From Bradyrhizobium sp. CCBAU 53351 (GTDB taxonomy: Bacteria; Pseudomonadota; Alphaproteobacteria; Rhizobiales; Xanthobacteraceae): a stretch of DNA of 64,000 bases. The position numbers were made by a program, and so were the translations under genes. Under the pieces are notes generated by a model. The model worked only from the letters and a program-made list of their open reading frames with translations. It made no database searches and was not told the DNA's origin. Where the stretch lies: contig NZ_CP030059.1 in the NCBI RefSeq assembly GCF_015291745.1, forward strand, positions 4,863,501-4,927,500, read 5' to 3'. This document shows positions 53,372 through 61,728 of this stretch, piece by piece. Position 1 is the first letter of the stretch. Every line of letters begins with the position of its first letter.

Positions 53372-55261
53372 GTGGTGACGAGACGCGTTCAGATCCTGGT
53401 GGCCCTTGCCCTCACCGCGCTGTGGGGTGCGGACATCTATGCTGCGCACGCCTACGGCCATCTGCGCTTTCTCGACCGCCTCGAGGCAACATTGACCGAC
53501 TGGCGGACCCAGGTCCGCGGCGTGCAGCGGCCGCCCGATCTCGTCACCATCGTTGCGATCGACGACACCGTGGTGAAGCGCGGCGGCAGCTATCCGCTGC
53601 CGCGTGCCGATCTCGCCCGTGTCGTCGACACCATCGTGTCGTTCAAGCCGAAGGTCGTCGCGATCGATCTCCTGCTCGTCGATCGCAGCGCCGCGATCGG
53701 CGACGCCACGCTGGCCAACACGCTTGCCACCGGCCCCATGGTGCTCGCCGCCGCCGCGATCTTTCCCAGCGACAGCGAAACCGTGGAGCCGAGCAGCCAG
53801 GGCCCCCTCGCCGTGCTGCCGCAGGCCGAACGCTTCCTGCTGCCGCTGCCGGCGTTCGCCGACCACGCCGAGGTCGGCGTCGTCAACGTCGCGACGGGAC
53901 AGTCGGGCTCGCCGCTCTCGGTGCCGATGCTGTTCCGGACGCACGACAAGGTCGAGCTGTCGTTCCCCCTGCGCATCGCCAGCCGCGCGCTCGACAAGCC
54001 GCTGACGATCGCGCCGGATCAACTCATGCTCGGTGAGCGCGCGGTGCCGACCGACACCGATTTCGCGCTGCCGATCACCTATTACGGTCCGCGGCGCACC
54101 ATCCGCACCGTCAGCGCGCAGAGCATCTTCGACGGCACGCTCGATCGCGCGGCGATCGAGAACCGGATCGTTGTGATCGGTGCCTCGGTCGCCGGCGGCG
54201 GCGACTTCTATCCCACGCCGTTCGATTCCCTGATGCCCGGCGTCGAGGTGGTTTCGACTGCGATCACGCATCTGGTTGCCGGCGACGGCATCGTGCGCGA
54301 CCGCAGGGTTCGTATCGCCGACGCGCTCGTGGCGATCCTGTTGCCGATGCTGCTGGTCGGCCTGCTGGCCTGGCGGCGCAGCGCGCCCGGCATCGTGGCG
54401 GCGGCCGCTTTGATGATCGCCTGGGCCGGCCTCAACGCGGTCGCGTTCACATATGGCGTCTGGCTGAATGCCGCAACCACGCTCGCCGCAGCCGTGCCTC
54501 CGGTTGCGATCTTTGCCGGCGTGCAGCTCTGGGCCGGAGGCCGCCGCACGCAATATCTTGCCGCCAAGAGCAGATCGCTCGCCCAGTTCCAGGCACCTGC
54601 GGTGCAGGAATGGCTGGCCCGCGATCCCAATTTCCTGTCAAAACCCGTCCGGCAGAACGCAGCCGTGGTCTTCATCGATCTCTCCGGCTTCACGGCCTTG
54701 AGCGAGCGGACCGATCCGGACGCGATCCAGGAGATCCTGAAGGCGTTTCACGCGCTGATCGACAGGACCGCAGTCGATTGCGGCGGCACGATCACCGGCT
54801 TTCTCGGTGACGGCGCCATGATCCTGTTCGGGCTTCCGGCCACGATGCCCGATGATTCCGCGCGTGCACTGAAATGTGCCATCGACCTGCATCGCAGCGT
54901 CGAGCGCTGGATCGGCTCGCTACCGCCAGCCATCGGCGACCGGCTCGGCTTCAAGATCGGCGCGCATTTCGGCGAGATCGTCGCCTCGCGTCTCGGCGGA
55001 AGTCACCAGCACATCACCGCGACAGGCGATACCGTCAACGTCGCGAGCCGGCTGATGGAAGTGGCCGTCCAGAACGGCGCGCGGCTCGCGCTGAGCGATA
55101 CGCTGCTGGATGCCGCCGACTTCCACGGGGCTCCCGACGGCGTTCTGTCAGGCCCCCTGCTCGCGCAGGTTCGGGGCCGCTCAGGCATCGTAACCGTGTG
55201 GTTCTGGCGTGATCAGGACAGGCCGGGCCAGGCTGCGGCCAAGGCCGAGATGATCGACTGA
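53372..55261 (+). CDS. CHASE2-domain adenylate/guanylate cyclase
   Basis: This membrane sensor makes a cyclic nucleotide. At about 629 residues it has an N-terminal helix, a periplasmic CHASE2 domain (about 30-320, with IVAIDDTVVKRGG and VIGASVAGGGDFYPTP), three helices to about 390, then a class III cyclase domain. Metal Asp436 is in VFIDLSGF and Asp480 in FLGDGAM; GDTVNVASRL has the transition-state Asn and Arg. Starts GTG 53372, GTG 53375 or TTG 53363 are possible; AAAGAAG best suits the GTGs. The partner may be the upstream FecR protein. Confidence 0.9.
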   Translation: MVTRRVQILVALALTALWGADIYAAHAYGHLRFLDRLEATLTDWRTQVRGVQRPPDLVTIVAIDDTVVKRGGSYPLPRADLARVVDTIVSFKPKVVAIDLLLVDRSAAIGDATLANTLATGPMVLAAAAIFPSDSETVEPSSQGPLAVLPQAERFLLPLPAFADHAEVGVVNVATGQSGSPLSVPMLFRTHDKVELSFPLRIASRALDKPLTIAPDQLMLGERAVPTDTDFALPITYYGPRRTIRTVSAQSIFDGTLDRAAIENRIVVIGASVAGGGDFYPTPFDSLMPGVEVVSTAITHLVAGDGIVRDRRVRIADALVAILLPMLLVGLLAWRRSAPGIVAAAALMIAWAGLNAVAFTYGVWLNAATTLAAAVPPVAIFAGVQLWAGGRRTQYLAAKSRSLAQFQAPAVQEWLARDPNFLSKPVRQNAAVVFIDLSGFTALSERTDPDAIQEILKAFHALIDRTAVDCGGTITGFLGDGAMILFGLPATMPDDSARALKCAIDLHRSVERWIGSLPPAIGDRLGFKIGAHFGEIVASRLGGSHQHITATGDTVNVASRLMEVAVQNGARLALSDTLLDAADFHGAPDGVLSGPLLAQVRGRSGIVTVWFWRDQDRPGQAAAKAEMID

Positions 55262-55266
55262 GGTGC

Positions 55267-56766
55267 TTACCTCGCTTCCGGCGGCGGCGAGCGGTCGAGC
55301 ACGTCGCCCTTGGCGCCTTCGAGCAAATCGATGCCGTAGGTCTCGACCACGAGCGGCCCGCGCTTGCGCTGCAATTGCGCGACCTGCGTGACCTTCGCGA
55401 AGAGATCGTTGAGGACGGGGTGACCGCCCCCACGCAGCTCGTCGACATAGAGCAGCTTGCCGGCAAGCAGCTTCGGATCGGGCTCGCCCATGTTAACCCA
55501 GCGGATGCGCTGGGTCCGCTGCAGCACGCAGGTGCCACGCGGCAAATAGAAGGCGAGCCAGCCCGTGGTGCCGTAGTCCTGCGCGAGGACGCAGGTCGCG
55601 CCATGGCGCGCGCGCTCGGCTTCGATCCCGGCAGCGAGCTCGCGCCAGCCGACGCCGACGCTGCGCACGGTGGCATCGCGGCGATAGCCGGACAGCCAGC
55701 CGGTGTTGGCCTGCACGATCAGCGCGGCAAACATCACGATGCCGGCGGGCGCGGCCCAGCGCAGGCAGAAATCGACGAGGCGCCGCGCACGCGGCCCCCA
55801 CGGCGCGAGGCTGGCGGCGGCCGCGGCGACAACGAAGGGCGGATAGACCGGCGCGAACCAGTTGGCCTCGACGCGGGCATGCAGCGAATGCCAGACGAAA
55901 TAGGCAACAATGGTCCAGAACATCGCCGCGATCAGCACGCGCGAGGCCAGCGCGCCGACGCGCTGCCAGGTCAGTGCGTGCAATCCAATTGCGCCGAGGA
56001 TGAAGACCAGCGGGGTTGCGAACGCGATCTGGGTCGGGATCAGCTCGGCAATGAAGACCGGACGAAAGTCCTCGATCTTGGCGCGGCCGAGCTGCTTTGC
56101 GAACGAGACCCATTGATGGTCCGCATTCCAGAGGATCACGGGCGCGAACAGCGCGAGCGCAACGAGGCCGCCGAGATAGGGCCATGGCGAGAGAAACCAG
56201 CGCCTGAGTTCCGGCACGGAAGCGAGCCAGATCAGGATCGCAGCGCCAAAGAACATCGCGGTGTATTTCGACAGCAGCGCCGCACCGACCGCTGCGCCGA
56301 CCGCGAGCCACCAGACGCCGCGGCCGGTCTCCAGCACCTTGGCGAGGAAAAACAGCACGAAGCTGGAGGCGACCAGCAGCGGCGCGTCGGGCGTCACGAT
56401 CAACGTGCCGACGGAAGCCAGCAGCGTCACATTGAGCAGGACGGCGCTGGTCGCAGCAATCCGCACCCCGCCGAACAGGATCGCCGCGGAGCGGTAGATC
56501 GCATAGCTCATCGGCAGCGCGAGCAGGATCGAGACGAGGCGGACGCCGAGCTCGGTATCGCCCGCGATCATGGTGCCGGCGCGGATGACGTAGGCGACCA
56601 TCGGCGGGTGATCGTAATAACCTCCCGCGAGGTTCTTCGACCACATCCAGTAATAGGCTTCGTCGAAGGTGATCGGCGTGAACGCGGCCGCGACGAGCCG
56701 TAAGCCGACCAGCGCCAGAATCAGCAGCGCGGTGTTGCGGACGATCCGCGCGTCAGTGTCGGCCAT
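55267..56766 (-). CDS. ArnT/PMT-like integral membrane glycosyltransferase
   Basis: This 499-residue GT39/GT83-type enzyme takes sugar from a polyprenol-phosphate donor at the periplasmic face. It has FDEAYYWMWSKNLAGGYYDHPPMVAY near residues 34-60, in which Asp-Glu and Asp-His-Pro-Pro form the conserved catalytic region, then about ten more helices and a C-terminal globular part. ATG is 6 bp after the GT2-GtrA stop on the same strand. That neighbour would make and flip the lipid-linked donor, so the pair forms a sugar-transfer module. The paralogue at 1182-2801 has no such partner. Confidence 0.9.
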   Translation of the reverse strand: MADTDARIVRNTALLILALVGLRLVAAAFTPITFDEAYYWMWSKNLAGGYYDHPPMVAYVIRAGTMIAGDTELGVRLVSILLALPMSYAIYRSAAILFGGVRIAATSAVLLNVTLLASVGTLIVTPDAPLLVASSFVLFFLAKVLETGRGVWWLAVGAAVGAALLSKYTAMFFGAAILIWLASVPELRRWFLSPWPYLGGLVALALFAPVILWNADHQWVSFAKQLGRAKIEDFRPVFIAELIPTQIAFATPLVFILGAIGLHALTWQRVGALASRVLIAAMFWTIVAYFVWHSLHARVEANWFAPVYPPFVVAAAAASLAPWGPRARRLVDFCLRWAAPAGIVMFAALIVQANTGWLSGYRRDATVRSVGVGWRELAAGIEAERARHGATCVLAQDYGTTGWLAFYLPRGTCVLQRTQRIRWVNMGEPDPKLLAGKLLYVDELRGGGHPVLNDLFAKVTQVAQLQRKRGPLVVETYGIDLLEGAKGDVLDRSPPPEAR

Positions 56767-56772
56767 CTCGCG

Positions 56773-57906
56773 CTATTTCTTGCGCCAGACGAACAGGCCT
56801 GACATCGCGTAGTTCCACACCACGCCCATCAGCGCACCGGCCATGCCGGCCAGCCACCAGATCGGCTCCTGGTCGTACACCGAGAACGCGACGCCGACAT
56901 TGGCGAGCAGACCGACGCTGCACACGATGTAGAAGGCGATCAGGCCGCGCAGCAGCGCAAAACCCTTCAGCCGCTGGTCGCGATAGGTGAGGAAGTTGTT
57001 GAGGATGAAATTGCTGGTCATGGCGACGATGGCGCCGGCGGCCTGCGCCTCCGCGAACGGCGCCTTGAACAGCTGAAGTCCGATGAACAGCGTGGTGAGG
57101 TGCACCACGAGGCCGATGCCGCCGACCATCGCGAACAGGATGAAACGCAGCGAGACGATGTCGTTGCTCAGCTTGGCGAGCACGAGACCGAGGAAATCGA
57201 GCGCGACCATGGAATCGAGCTTGCTCTCGCCGTGCTGGCGGGCGCCGAACGTGTAGGGAATCTCGACCGCCCGCAAGGTGCCATGCGCGGTCGCGACGAC
57301 GTCGAGCAGGATCTTGAAGCCGTGCACCGACAATTTCGGCGCGATCTGCTCGAACCGGTCGCGGCGGATCATGAAGAAGCCGCTCATGGGATCGGCGATC
57401 TCGACCCGGAGCATCTTCCTGGCGACTTCGGTCGCCAGCGCGCTGGCGCCGGCGCGCTGCTTGTTGAAGCCTTCGCTCTTGTAGCCCTCGATGTAGCGGC
57501 TGCCGACCACGAGGTCGGCCTGGTCGCTCGCGAGCAGCAACAGCATCTTCGGCAGCTGGGTCTCGTCGTGCTGGAGGTCGGCATCGATCACGGCGACAAA
57601 GGGCGCACTGGAGGCGAGGATACCCTCGATGCAGGCGCCCGACAGGCCGCGGCGGCCGATGCGGCGAACACAGCGCACGCGGCTGTCCTGTTGCGCCAGC
57701 GCGCGCACGACGTCCCAGGTGCCGTCGGGCGAATTGTCGTCGACGAACACGACCTCCCAGGCGACGTTGGCGAGCGTCGCCTCCAGGCGCCGATACAGCA
57801 CCGTGACGTTGTCGCGTTCGTTGAAGGTCGGGACGATGACCGACAGTTCCGGGCCCTCTTGGGCCTGCTGCGGAACGTCGGAGCCCGGTCTGATCGCTTC
57901 ATTCAT
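56773..57906 (-). CDS. Family-2 glycosyltransferase with GtrA flippase domain (DPM1/ArnC-like)
   Basis: This two-part protein of about 377 residues would transfer a sugar from NDP-sugar to polyprenol phosphate, and probably flip it. The GT2 domain at 20-240 has VIVPTFNERDN, VFVDDNSPDGT, VIDADLQHDE and the SGFFMIRRD segment. The GtrA domain with four helices spans about 250-375. ATG at 57906 was chosen; ATG at 57930 is possible and neither has a strong site. It lies directly upstream of the ArnT-like gene. Confidence 0.9.
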   Translation of the reverse strand: MNEAIRPGSDVPQQAQEGPELSVIVPTFNERDNVTVLYRRLEATLANVAWEVVFVDDNSPDGTWDVVRALAQQDSRVRCVRRIGRRGLSGACIEGILASSAPFVAVIDADLQHDETQLPKMLLLLASDQADLVVGSRYIEGYKSEGFNKQRAGASALATEVARKMLRVEIADPMSGFFMIRRDRFEQIAPKLSVHGFKILLDVVATAHGTLRAVEIPYTFGARQHGESKLDSMVALDFLGLVLAKLSNDIVSLRFILFAMVGGIGLVVHLTTLFIGLQLFKAPFAEAQAAGAIVAMTSNFILNNFLTYRDQRLKGFALLRGLIAFYIVCSVGLLANVGVAFSVYDQEPIWWLAGMAGALMGVVWNYAMSGLFVWRKK

Positions 57907-58149
57907 GACGGCAGCGTATATCTGCCGCATCCTGCGCTGCCAAGCCGGGAGGTCTGTGGGAAACGCCCCAAAAAAGGGCCCTAAAATGCCAACGACCCCG
58001 GAACGGCGGGCCGCGCGTACATCCGGCGCGAGCCCAAGCTATTCCAAGGTCGTCCCAGCGCCGGAGTTTTCGCTCAACGTCGCCGTTAAAGGCTAGATAG
58101 GAACGACAGGACCGCTTCGCAAGGGGCCGGAAACCTGAATTCTTGTGCC

Positions 58150-58353
58150 TTATTGGTTGGGCACTTCCCGGATGATCGGGCCCCGCGGCGCCGGCGCGGC
58201 GGGGGCTACGGGTGCCGCAGCCGGAGCCGGCTCGACCTTTGCCGGCTTGGGCGGCTTGCCATACTGGCCGATCGGCCCGAACACGACGGCAACTGCAAGC
58301 ACGATCGCGGCAACGATCGCGCCCAAAATGCCCCCCACCGACTCAGACGCCAT
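58150..58353 (-). CDS. Small single-helix membrane protein with Pro/Ala-rich tail
   Basis: I do not recognise a function. The 67-residue protein starts MASESVGGILGAIVAAIVLA, one transmembrane helix (about 8-27), followed by a Pro/Ala/Lys-rich tail of about 38 residues that ends IIREVPNQ. It fits a small anchored protein with the tail on one side of the membrane. ATG at 58353 has GGGATGG upstream; the longer frame to 58671 is not credible. Confidence 0.6.
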   Translation of the reverse strand: MASESVGGILGAIVAAIVLAVAVVFGPIGQYGKPPKPAKVEPAPAAAPVAPAAPAPRGPIIREVPNQ

Positions 58354-58424
58354 GGAAACCCATCCCTGTTCCAGATGCGTCCTGTGATACCACGGATGCG
58401 CGCGGCGCCGGAAGGGCCACGCCC

Positions 58425-58805
58425 CTACTTCGCCGGCGGCCTGTGCTTGACGAAGGCCGTCACGATGTCCTTCTGCGCGGATTCCACCGCCCTGTTCGCG
58501 GTGGCGAGATGGGCGCCGGCATCGATATCGGGATACTGCGTGATGAGATAGTCGAGCAGCGCCACCCGGTAATATTGCCGCTCCGACGGACAGGCGCCCG
58601 CGACCGAACGGCCAAAATCCTGTTCCGTCATTCCTTGATTGCTGTCGCGCGAATATTCCCGCGCCAGGCAATGCCAGTAATCGTCGCGGCCCTGCTGGGC
58701 GAGCTTCCGCGCGCCCTTGGCATCGTCGTCATCCGCCATGACCGAGGACATCATGGCAGCAGATGTCATCATGACGAGCGCCGCTCCCAGCATTGGCATC
58801 CGCAT
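58425..58805 (-). CDS. Small secreted hypothetical protein
   Basis: I do not recognise a function. The 126-residue protein has a methionine-rich signal peptide (MLGAALVMMTSAAMMSSVMA) cut before DDDDAKG. The mature part holds two Cys residues (in YWHCLAREYS and AGACPSERQ) likely to form a disulfide, then a helical end. ATG at 58805 has AAGGGAGAAC upstream. It is in parallel with the small membrane gene at 58150. Confidence 0.7.
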   Translation of the reverse strand: MRMPMLGAALVMMTSAAMMSSVMADDDDAKGARKLAQQGRDDYWHCLAREYSRDSNQGMTEQDFGRSVAGACPSERQYYRVALLDYLITQYPDIDAGAHLATANRAVESAQKDIVTAFVKHRPPAK

Positions 58806-58886
58806 CTTGTTCTCCCTTGTCGCAGATCGCATCGCCGAGGTTAGACGGGAGGCGAGAACTGGCCAATCACATCTCGTTTGACTAGG

Positions 58887-59744
58887 ATGACGTCTTCCCT
58901 CCCCGTCGATGCGAGATCCTCCGTGGCCAAAGCAAAAACCGCGTCCAAAAAATCCGGCAACATCTTCATCGGCATCGGCGGCTGGACCTTCGAGCCCTGG
59001 CGCGGCGTGTTCTATCCGGAGAAACTCACGCAGGCGAAGGAGCTGTCCTACGCGGCCTCGAAGCTGACCTCGATCGAGATCAACGGCACGTATTACGGCT
59101 CGCAGAAGCCGGAGAGCTTTCGCAAATGGGCAAGCGAGGTGCCCGACGGTTTCGTGTTCTCTGTGAAGGGACCACGCTTCGCCACCAATCGCCGCGTGCT
59201 GGCGGAGGCCGGCGATTCCATCAAGCGGTTCTATGATTCCGGCGTGCTGGAACTCGGCGATCATCTCGGGCCGGTGCTGTGGCAGTTCGCGCCGACCAAG
59301 AAATTCGACGGCGCCGATTTCGGCAAGTTCCTCGAGCTGTTGCCACGCAAGCTCGACGGGCGCGCACTGCGCCACGTCGTCGAGGTCCGCCACGACAGTT
59401 TCTGCACGCCGGATTTCGTGACGCTGATCCGCGAGTTCGAGACGCCTGTCGTGTTCGCCGAGCACGGCAAATATCCCGCGATTGCCGACGTTGCCGGCGA
59501 TTTCGTCTATGCCCGGCTTCAGAAAGGCAATGACGAGATCAAGACCTGCTACCCGCCAAAGCAGCTCGACGCCTGGGCCGAGCGCTTTCAAGCCTGGGCT
59601 TCGGGCGGTGAACCGGACGACCTGCCGAAAGTCGACAAGGCCAAGCCGAAGAAGGAGCCGCGCGACGTGTTCGCCTATGTCATCCACGAGGGCAAGGTGC
59701 GCGCACCGGCCGGCGCCATGGAACTGATCGCGCGGGTGAGTTGA
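58887..59744 (+). CDS. DUF72 domain-containing protein
   Basis: This 285-residue TIM-barrel protein of the DUF72 (YecE) family has no established biochemical function. Typical segments are IGIGGWTFEPWRGVFYPE, SIEINGTYYGSQKPE, FSVKGPRFATN and GPVLWQFAPTKKFD. It has a Lys-rich N-terminal stretch. ATG at 58887 is used; GTG at 58923 would remove 12 poorly conserved residues and is a good alternative. The DUF488 gene follows after 8 bp, a pairing often seen in rhizobia. Confidence 0.88.
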   Translation: MTSSLPVDARSSVAKAKTASKKSGNIFIGIGGWTFEPWRGVFYPEKLTQAKELSYAASKLTSIEINGTYYGSQKPESFRKWASEVPDGFVFSVKGPRFATNRRVLAEAGDSIKRFYDSGVLELGDHLGPVLWQFAPTKKFDGADFGKFLELLPRKLDGRALRHVVEVRHDSFCTPDFVTLIREFETPVVFAEHGKYPAIADVAGDFVYARLQKGNDEIKTCYPPKQLDAWAERFQAWASGGEPDDLPKVDKAKPKKEPRDVFAYVIHEGKVRAPAGAMELIARVS

Positions 59745-59752
59745 GGTGATCC

Positions 59753-60214
59753 ATGGCAAAGGCGAAAAAGCTGTTCACCATCGGCTATGAGCAGACGCCG
59801 CCCAAGGCGGTGCTGGACGAACTGGAGCAGGCCGGCGTCAAGCTCGTGGTCGACGTGCGTGCGGTGACGTCGTCGCGCCGCCCGGGCTTCTCCAAGAAGC
59901 AGTTGTCGGCCGGGCTCGACGAACGCGGCATCGCCTATGTCCACCTCGCCGCCCTCGGCACGCCGAAGGAAGGCCGCCTCGCCGCGCGCAGCGGACAGTA
60001 CGACGTGCTCGAGAAGATCTTCTCGAAGCACCTGAAGGCGCCCGAGGCCAAGGAAGCGATGGACGAGCTCTCGGCACTGGTGAAGAAGGCCGGACCCGTG
60101 TGCCTGCTCTGCTACGAGCGCGACCACACCCATTGCCACCGCCAGATGATCGCGGAGATGATCGAGGAGCGCGATGGGGTGACGGTGAAGAATTTGGCGG
60201 GGCGGCAGGTGTAG
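59753..60214 (+). CDS. DUF488 domain-containing protein
   Basis: This 153-residue protein of unknown function in the DUF488 family begins with LFTIGYEQTPPKAVLDEL, then VVDVRAVTSSRRPGFSKKQL. Near the C terminus it has CLLCYERDHTHCHRQM, with CxxC, Glu and His/Cys residues that could bind metal. It is 8 bp downstream of the DUF72 gene and probably works with it. DNA- or nucleic-acid-linked roles have been proposed for this family, without proof. Confidence 0.9.
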   Translation: MAKAKKLFTIGYEQTPPKAVLDELEQAGVKLVVDVRAVTSSRRPGFSKKQLSAGLDERGIAYVHLAALGTPKEGRLAARSGQYDVLEKIFSKHLKAPEAKEAMDELSALVKKAGPVCLLCYERDHTHCHRQMIAEMIEERDGVTVKNLAGRQV

Positions 60215-60222
60215 TTGCCGCC

Positions 60223-60263
60223 GTCATTCCGGGGCGCGCCTCTTGGCGCGAACCCGGAATGAC
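60223..60263. repeat. Family A minimal hairpin unit, copy A8
   Basis: This is a 41-bp single hairpin with GTCATTCCGGG and CCCGGAATGAC arms, lying between the converging DUF488 and PhzF stops. It is the half-unit of the larger A palindromes and probably terminates both genes. Confidence 0.88.
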
Positions 60264-60265
60264 GG

Positions 60266-61180
60266 TTAAGCCGCCCCCGCGAGCCGAAACGTCCCTTCCA
60301 TCATCTGCACGCAGCTGCCGCCGACATGGGCGGAGACGATCTTGCCGTCCTGCTTGCGCACGCGCGTCAGCAGGATGCTCGGACGGCCCATGTCAAAACC
60401 CTGGCCGACGGTGAGCTTGAGCTCGCCTTCCCGCGCGGGGTCGAGGTCGGCGAACAGCGCGGCCGCGGCGACCGTCGCGCTACCGGTTGCTGGGTCCTCG
60501 GCGAGGCCGCTGGCGCCCCGCATGAACATTCGCGCCTGGCGTTCGGTAAGCGCCTCCGACGCGGCCACGTCGCGCGTATAGAACCACACCGAGCGGGCGT
60601 CGTCGCGCGGCAAGAACCTGCCGAACGCGGCCGCATCTGGCCTCGCTCGCTTGAGGGCGTCGCGCGAATGCACCTCCGCCACCAGGAACGGTGTTCCGAC
60701 GCCGACGACTTGCGGCACATGGTGATCGGTCCGGATGTCATCGGCGCTCAACGAAAGGCAGGCTGCAACGTCAGCGGCGGAAACCTCCGCCAGCCGCGAC
60801 AGCGGCTGCGGGGCAGTGAGCTCGGTGCTGATGACCCTGCCCTGCTCGCGAAAAATGTCGACCGGCACGATGCCCGCGATCTCCTCGAACAGCAGACGCG
60901 GCTTCGGCTCCTTGGCGAGACTCGCCAGCACGAAGGAAGTGCCGACATTGGGATGGCCCGCGAACGGCATCTCCCTTACAGGCGTGAAAATGCGCACCTC
61001 CGCATCATTGGCCTTGTCGCGCGGCGGCAGCACGAAGGTGGTCTCGGAATAGTTGAACTCGGTGGCGATCGCCTGCATCTGCGCCGTCGTGAGCCCGCCG
61101 GCATCAAGCACAACGGCAAGCTGGTTGCCGCCGAAGGCGCGATCGGTGAACACGTCGACGGTGATGTAGCGGCGCTGCAT
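60266..61180 (-). CDS. PhzF family isomerase/epimerase
   Basis: This 304-residue PhzF-like protein has the diaminopimelate-epimerase fold. It opens RYITVDVFTDRAFGGNQLAVV and has catalytic Glu46 in YSETTFV, FAGHPNVGTSFVL near residue 75 and LAEDPATGSATVA near 225. It has no phenazine genes beside it, so a broader isomerase role on a small substrate is more likely than phenazine synthesis. ATG at 61180 has GGAAGTGACG upstream. Confidence 0.92.
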   Translation of the reverse strand: MQRRYITVDVFTDRAFGGNQLAVVLDAGGLTTAQMQAIATEFNYSETTFVLPPRDKANDAEVRIFTPVREMPFAGHPNVGTSFVLASLAKEPKPRLLFEEIAGIVPVDIFREQGRVISTELTAPQPLSRLAEVSAADVAACLSLSADDIRTDHHVPQVVGVGTPFLVAEVHSRDALKRARPDAAAFGRFLPRDDARSVWFYTRDVAASEALTERQARMFMRGASGLAEDPATGSATVAAAALFADLDPAREGELKLTVGQGFDMGRPSILLTRVRKQDGKIVSAHVGGSCVQMMEGTFRLAGAA

Positions 61181-61329
61181 CGTCACTTCCCCATGCAAAA
61201 GGCGGCCGCAACCGGCCGCATCGCCGGCAGTCTACAAGCCGAAAACATCGCCCGTCATGCCCCAAAATTCGGAGCAATCGGAGCAATTGCGATGACGCGT
61301 TGGAAGACGACGCTACAGAGATACGCAAC

Positions 61330-61360
61330 GCCGGGCCGGCAAGCTTTGCGCCGGCCCGGC
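61330..61360 (-). terminator. Strong 11-bp stem hairpin after small secreted gene
   Basis: The perfect stem GCCGGGCCGGC / GCCGGCCCGGC with an AAGCTTTGC loop lies 12 bp past the stop at 61373. There is no U-tract, so it may be an mRNA stabiliser or a rho-linked stop site. Confidence 0.6.
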
Positions 61361-61372
61361 ACCGTGTACGCG

Positions 61373-61582
61373 TCAGTACGTTGTCATCGTGTTCGGCAGG
61401 CACGGCGGCTGCGTGTACGGCGCAGAGACATACGCTCCCTCTGCCGGAGCCCTGACGCAGGCGTCGGTCGCCGCCTGAGCGACAACAGCGCGAGGCGGCG
61501 CGGCATGGCGCACCGTTGCGGCTTGAGTTGGGGCGACGGCAGCTGCAATCAAGGCGGCCGCAACGAGGGTCAATCGGGTCAT
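61373..61582 (-). CDS. Small secreted hypothetical protein
   Basis: I do not recognise a function. The 69-residue protein has a clear signal peptide (LTLVAAALIAAAVAPTQA) and a mature part of about 48 residues with two Cys, rich in Ala and Pro and ending LPNTMTTY. GGAGAAAG precedes ATG at 61582. It is followed by a strong hairpin and stands alone between PhzF and the cyclase gene. Confidence 0.65.
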   Translation of the reverse strand: MTRLTLVAAALIAAAVAPTQAATVRHAAPPRAVVAQAATDACVRAPAEGAYVSAPYTQPPCLPNTMTTY

Positions 61583-61728
61583 TGGCTTTCTCCGTGTCAC
61601 AAAGGGAAGCCGAGACGTTTCAGCTTCCACAGTGCAATACGCGAAAGCTAACCGAGATATTTCATCACGCGCCTTCACCGAAGCGCGACCCCGCGTCAAC
61701 GAACCGCGACTCACATGTGAAAGGCGCG

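Noticed and set aside
60266..61180. Phenazine biosynthesis suggested by the PhzF-type gene
   Set aside because: No other phz genes are near; PhzF-fold proteins are widespread in organisms that make no phenazine.
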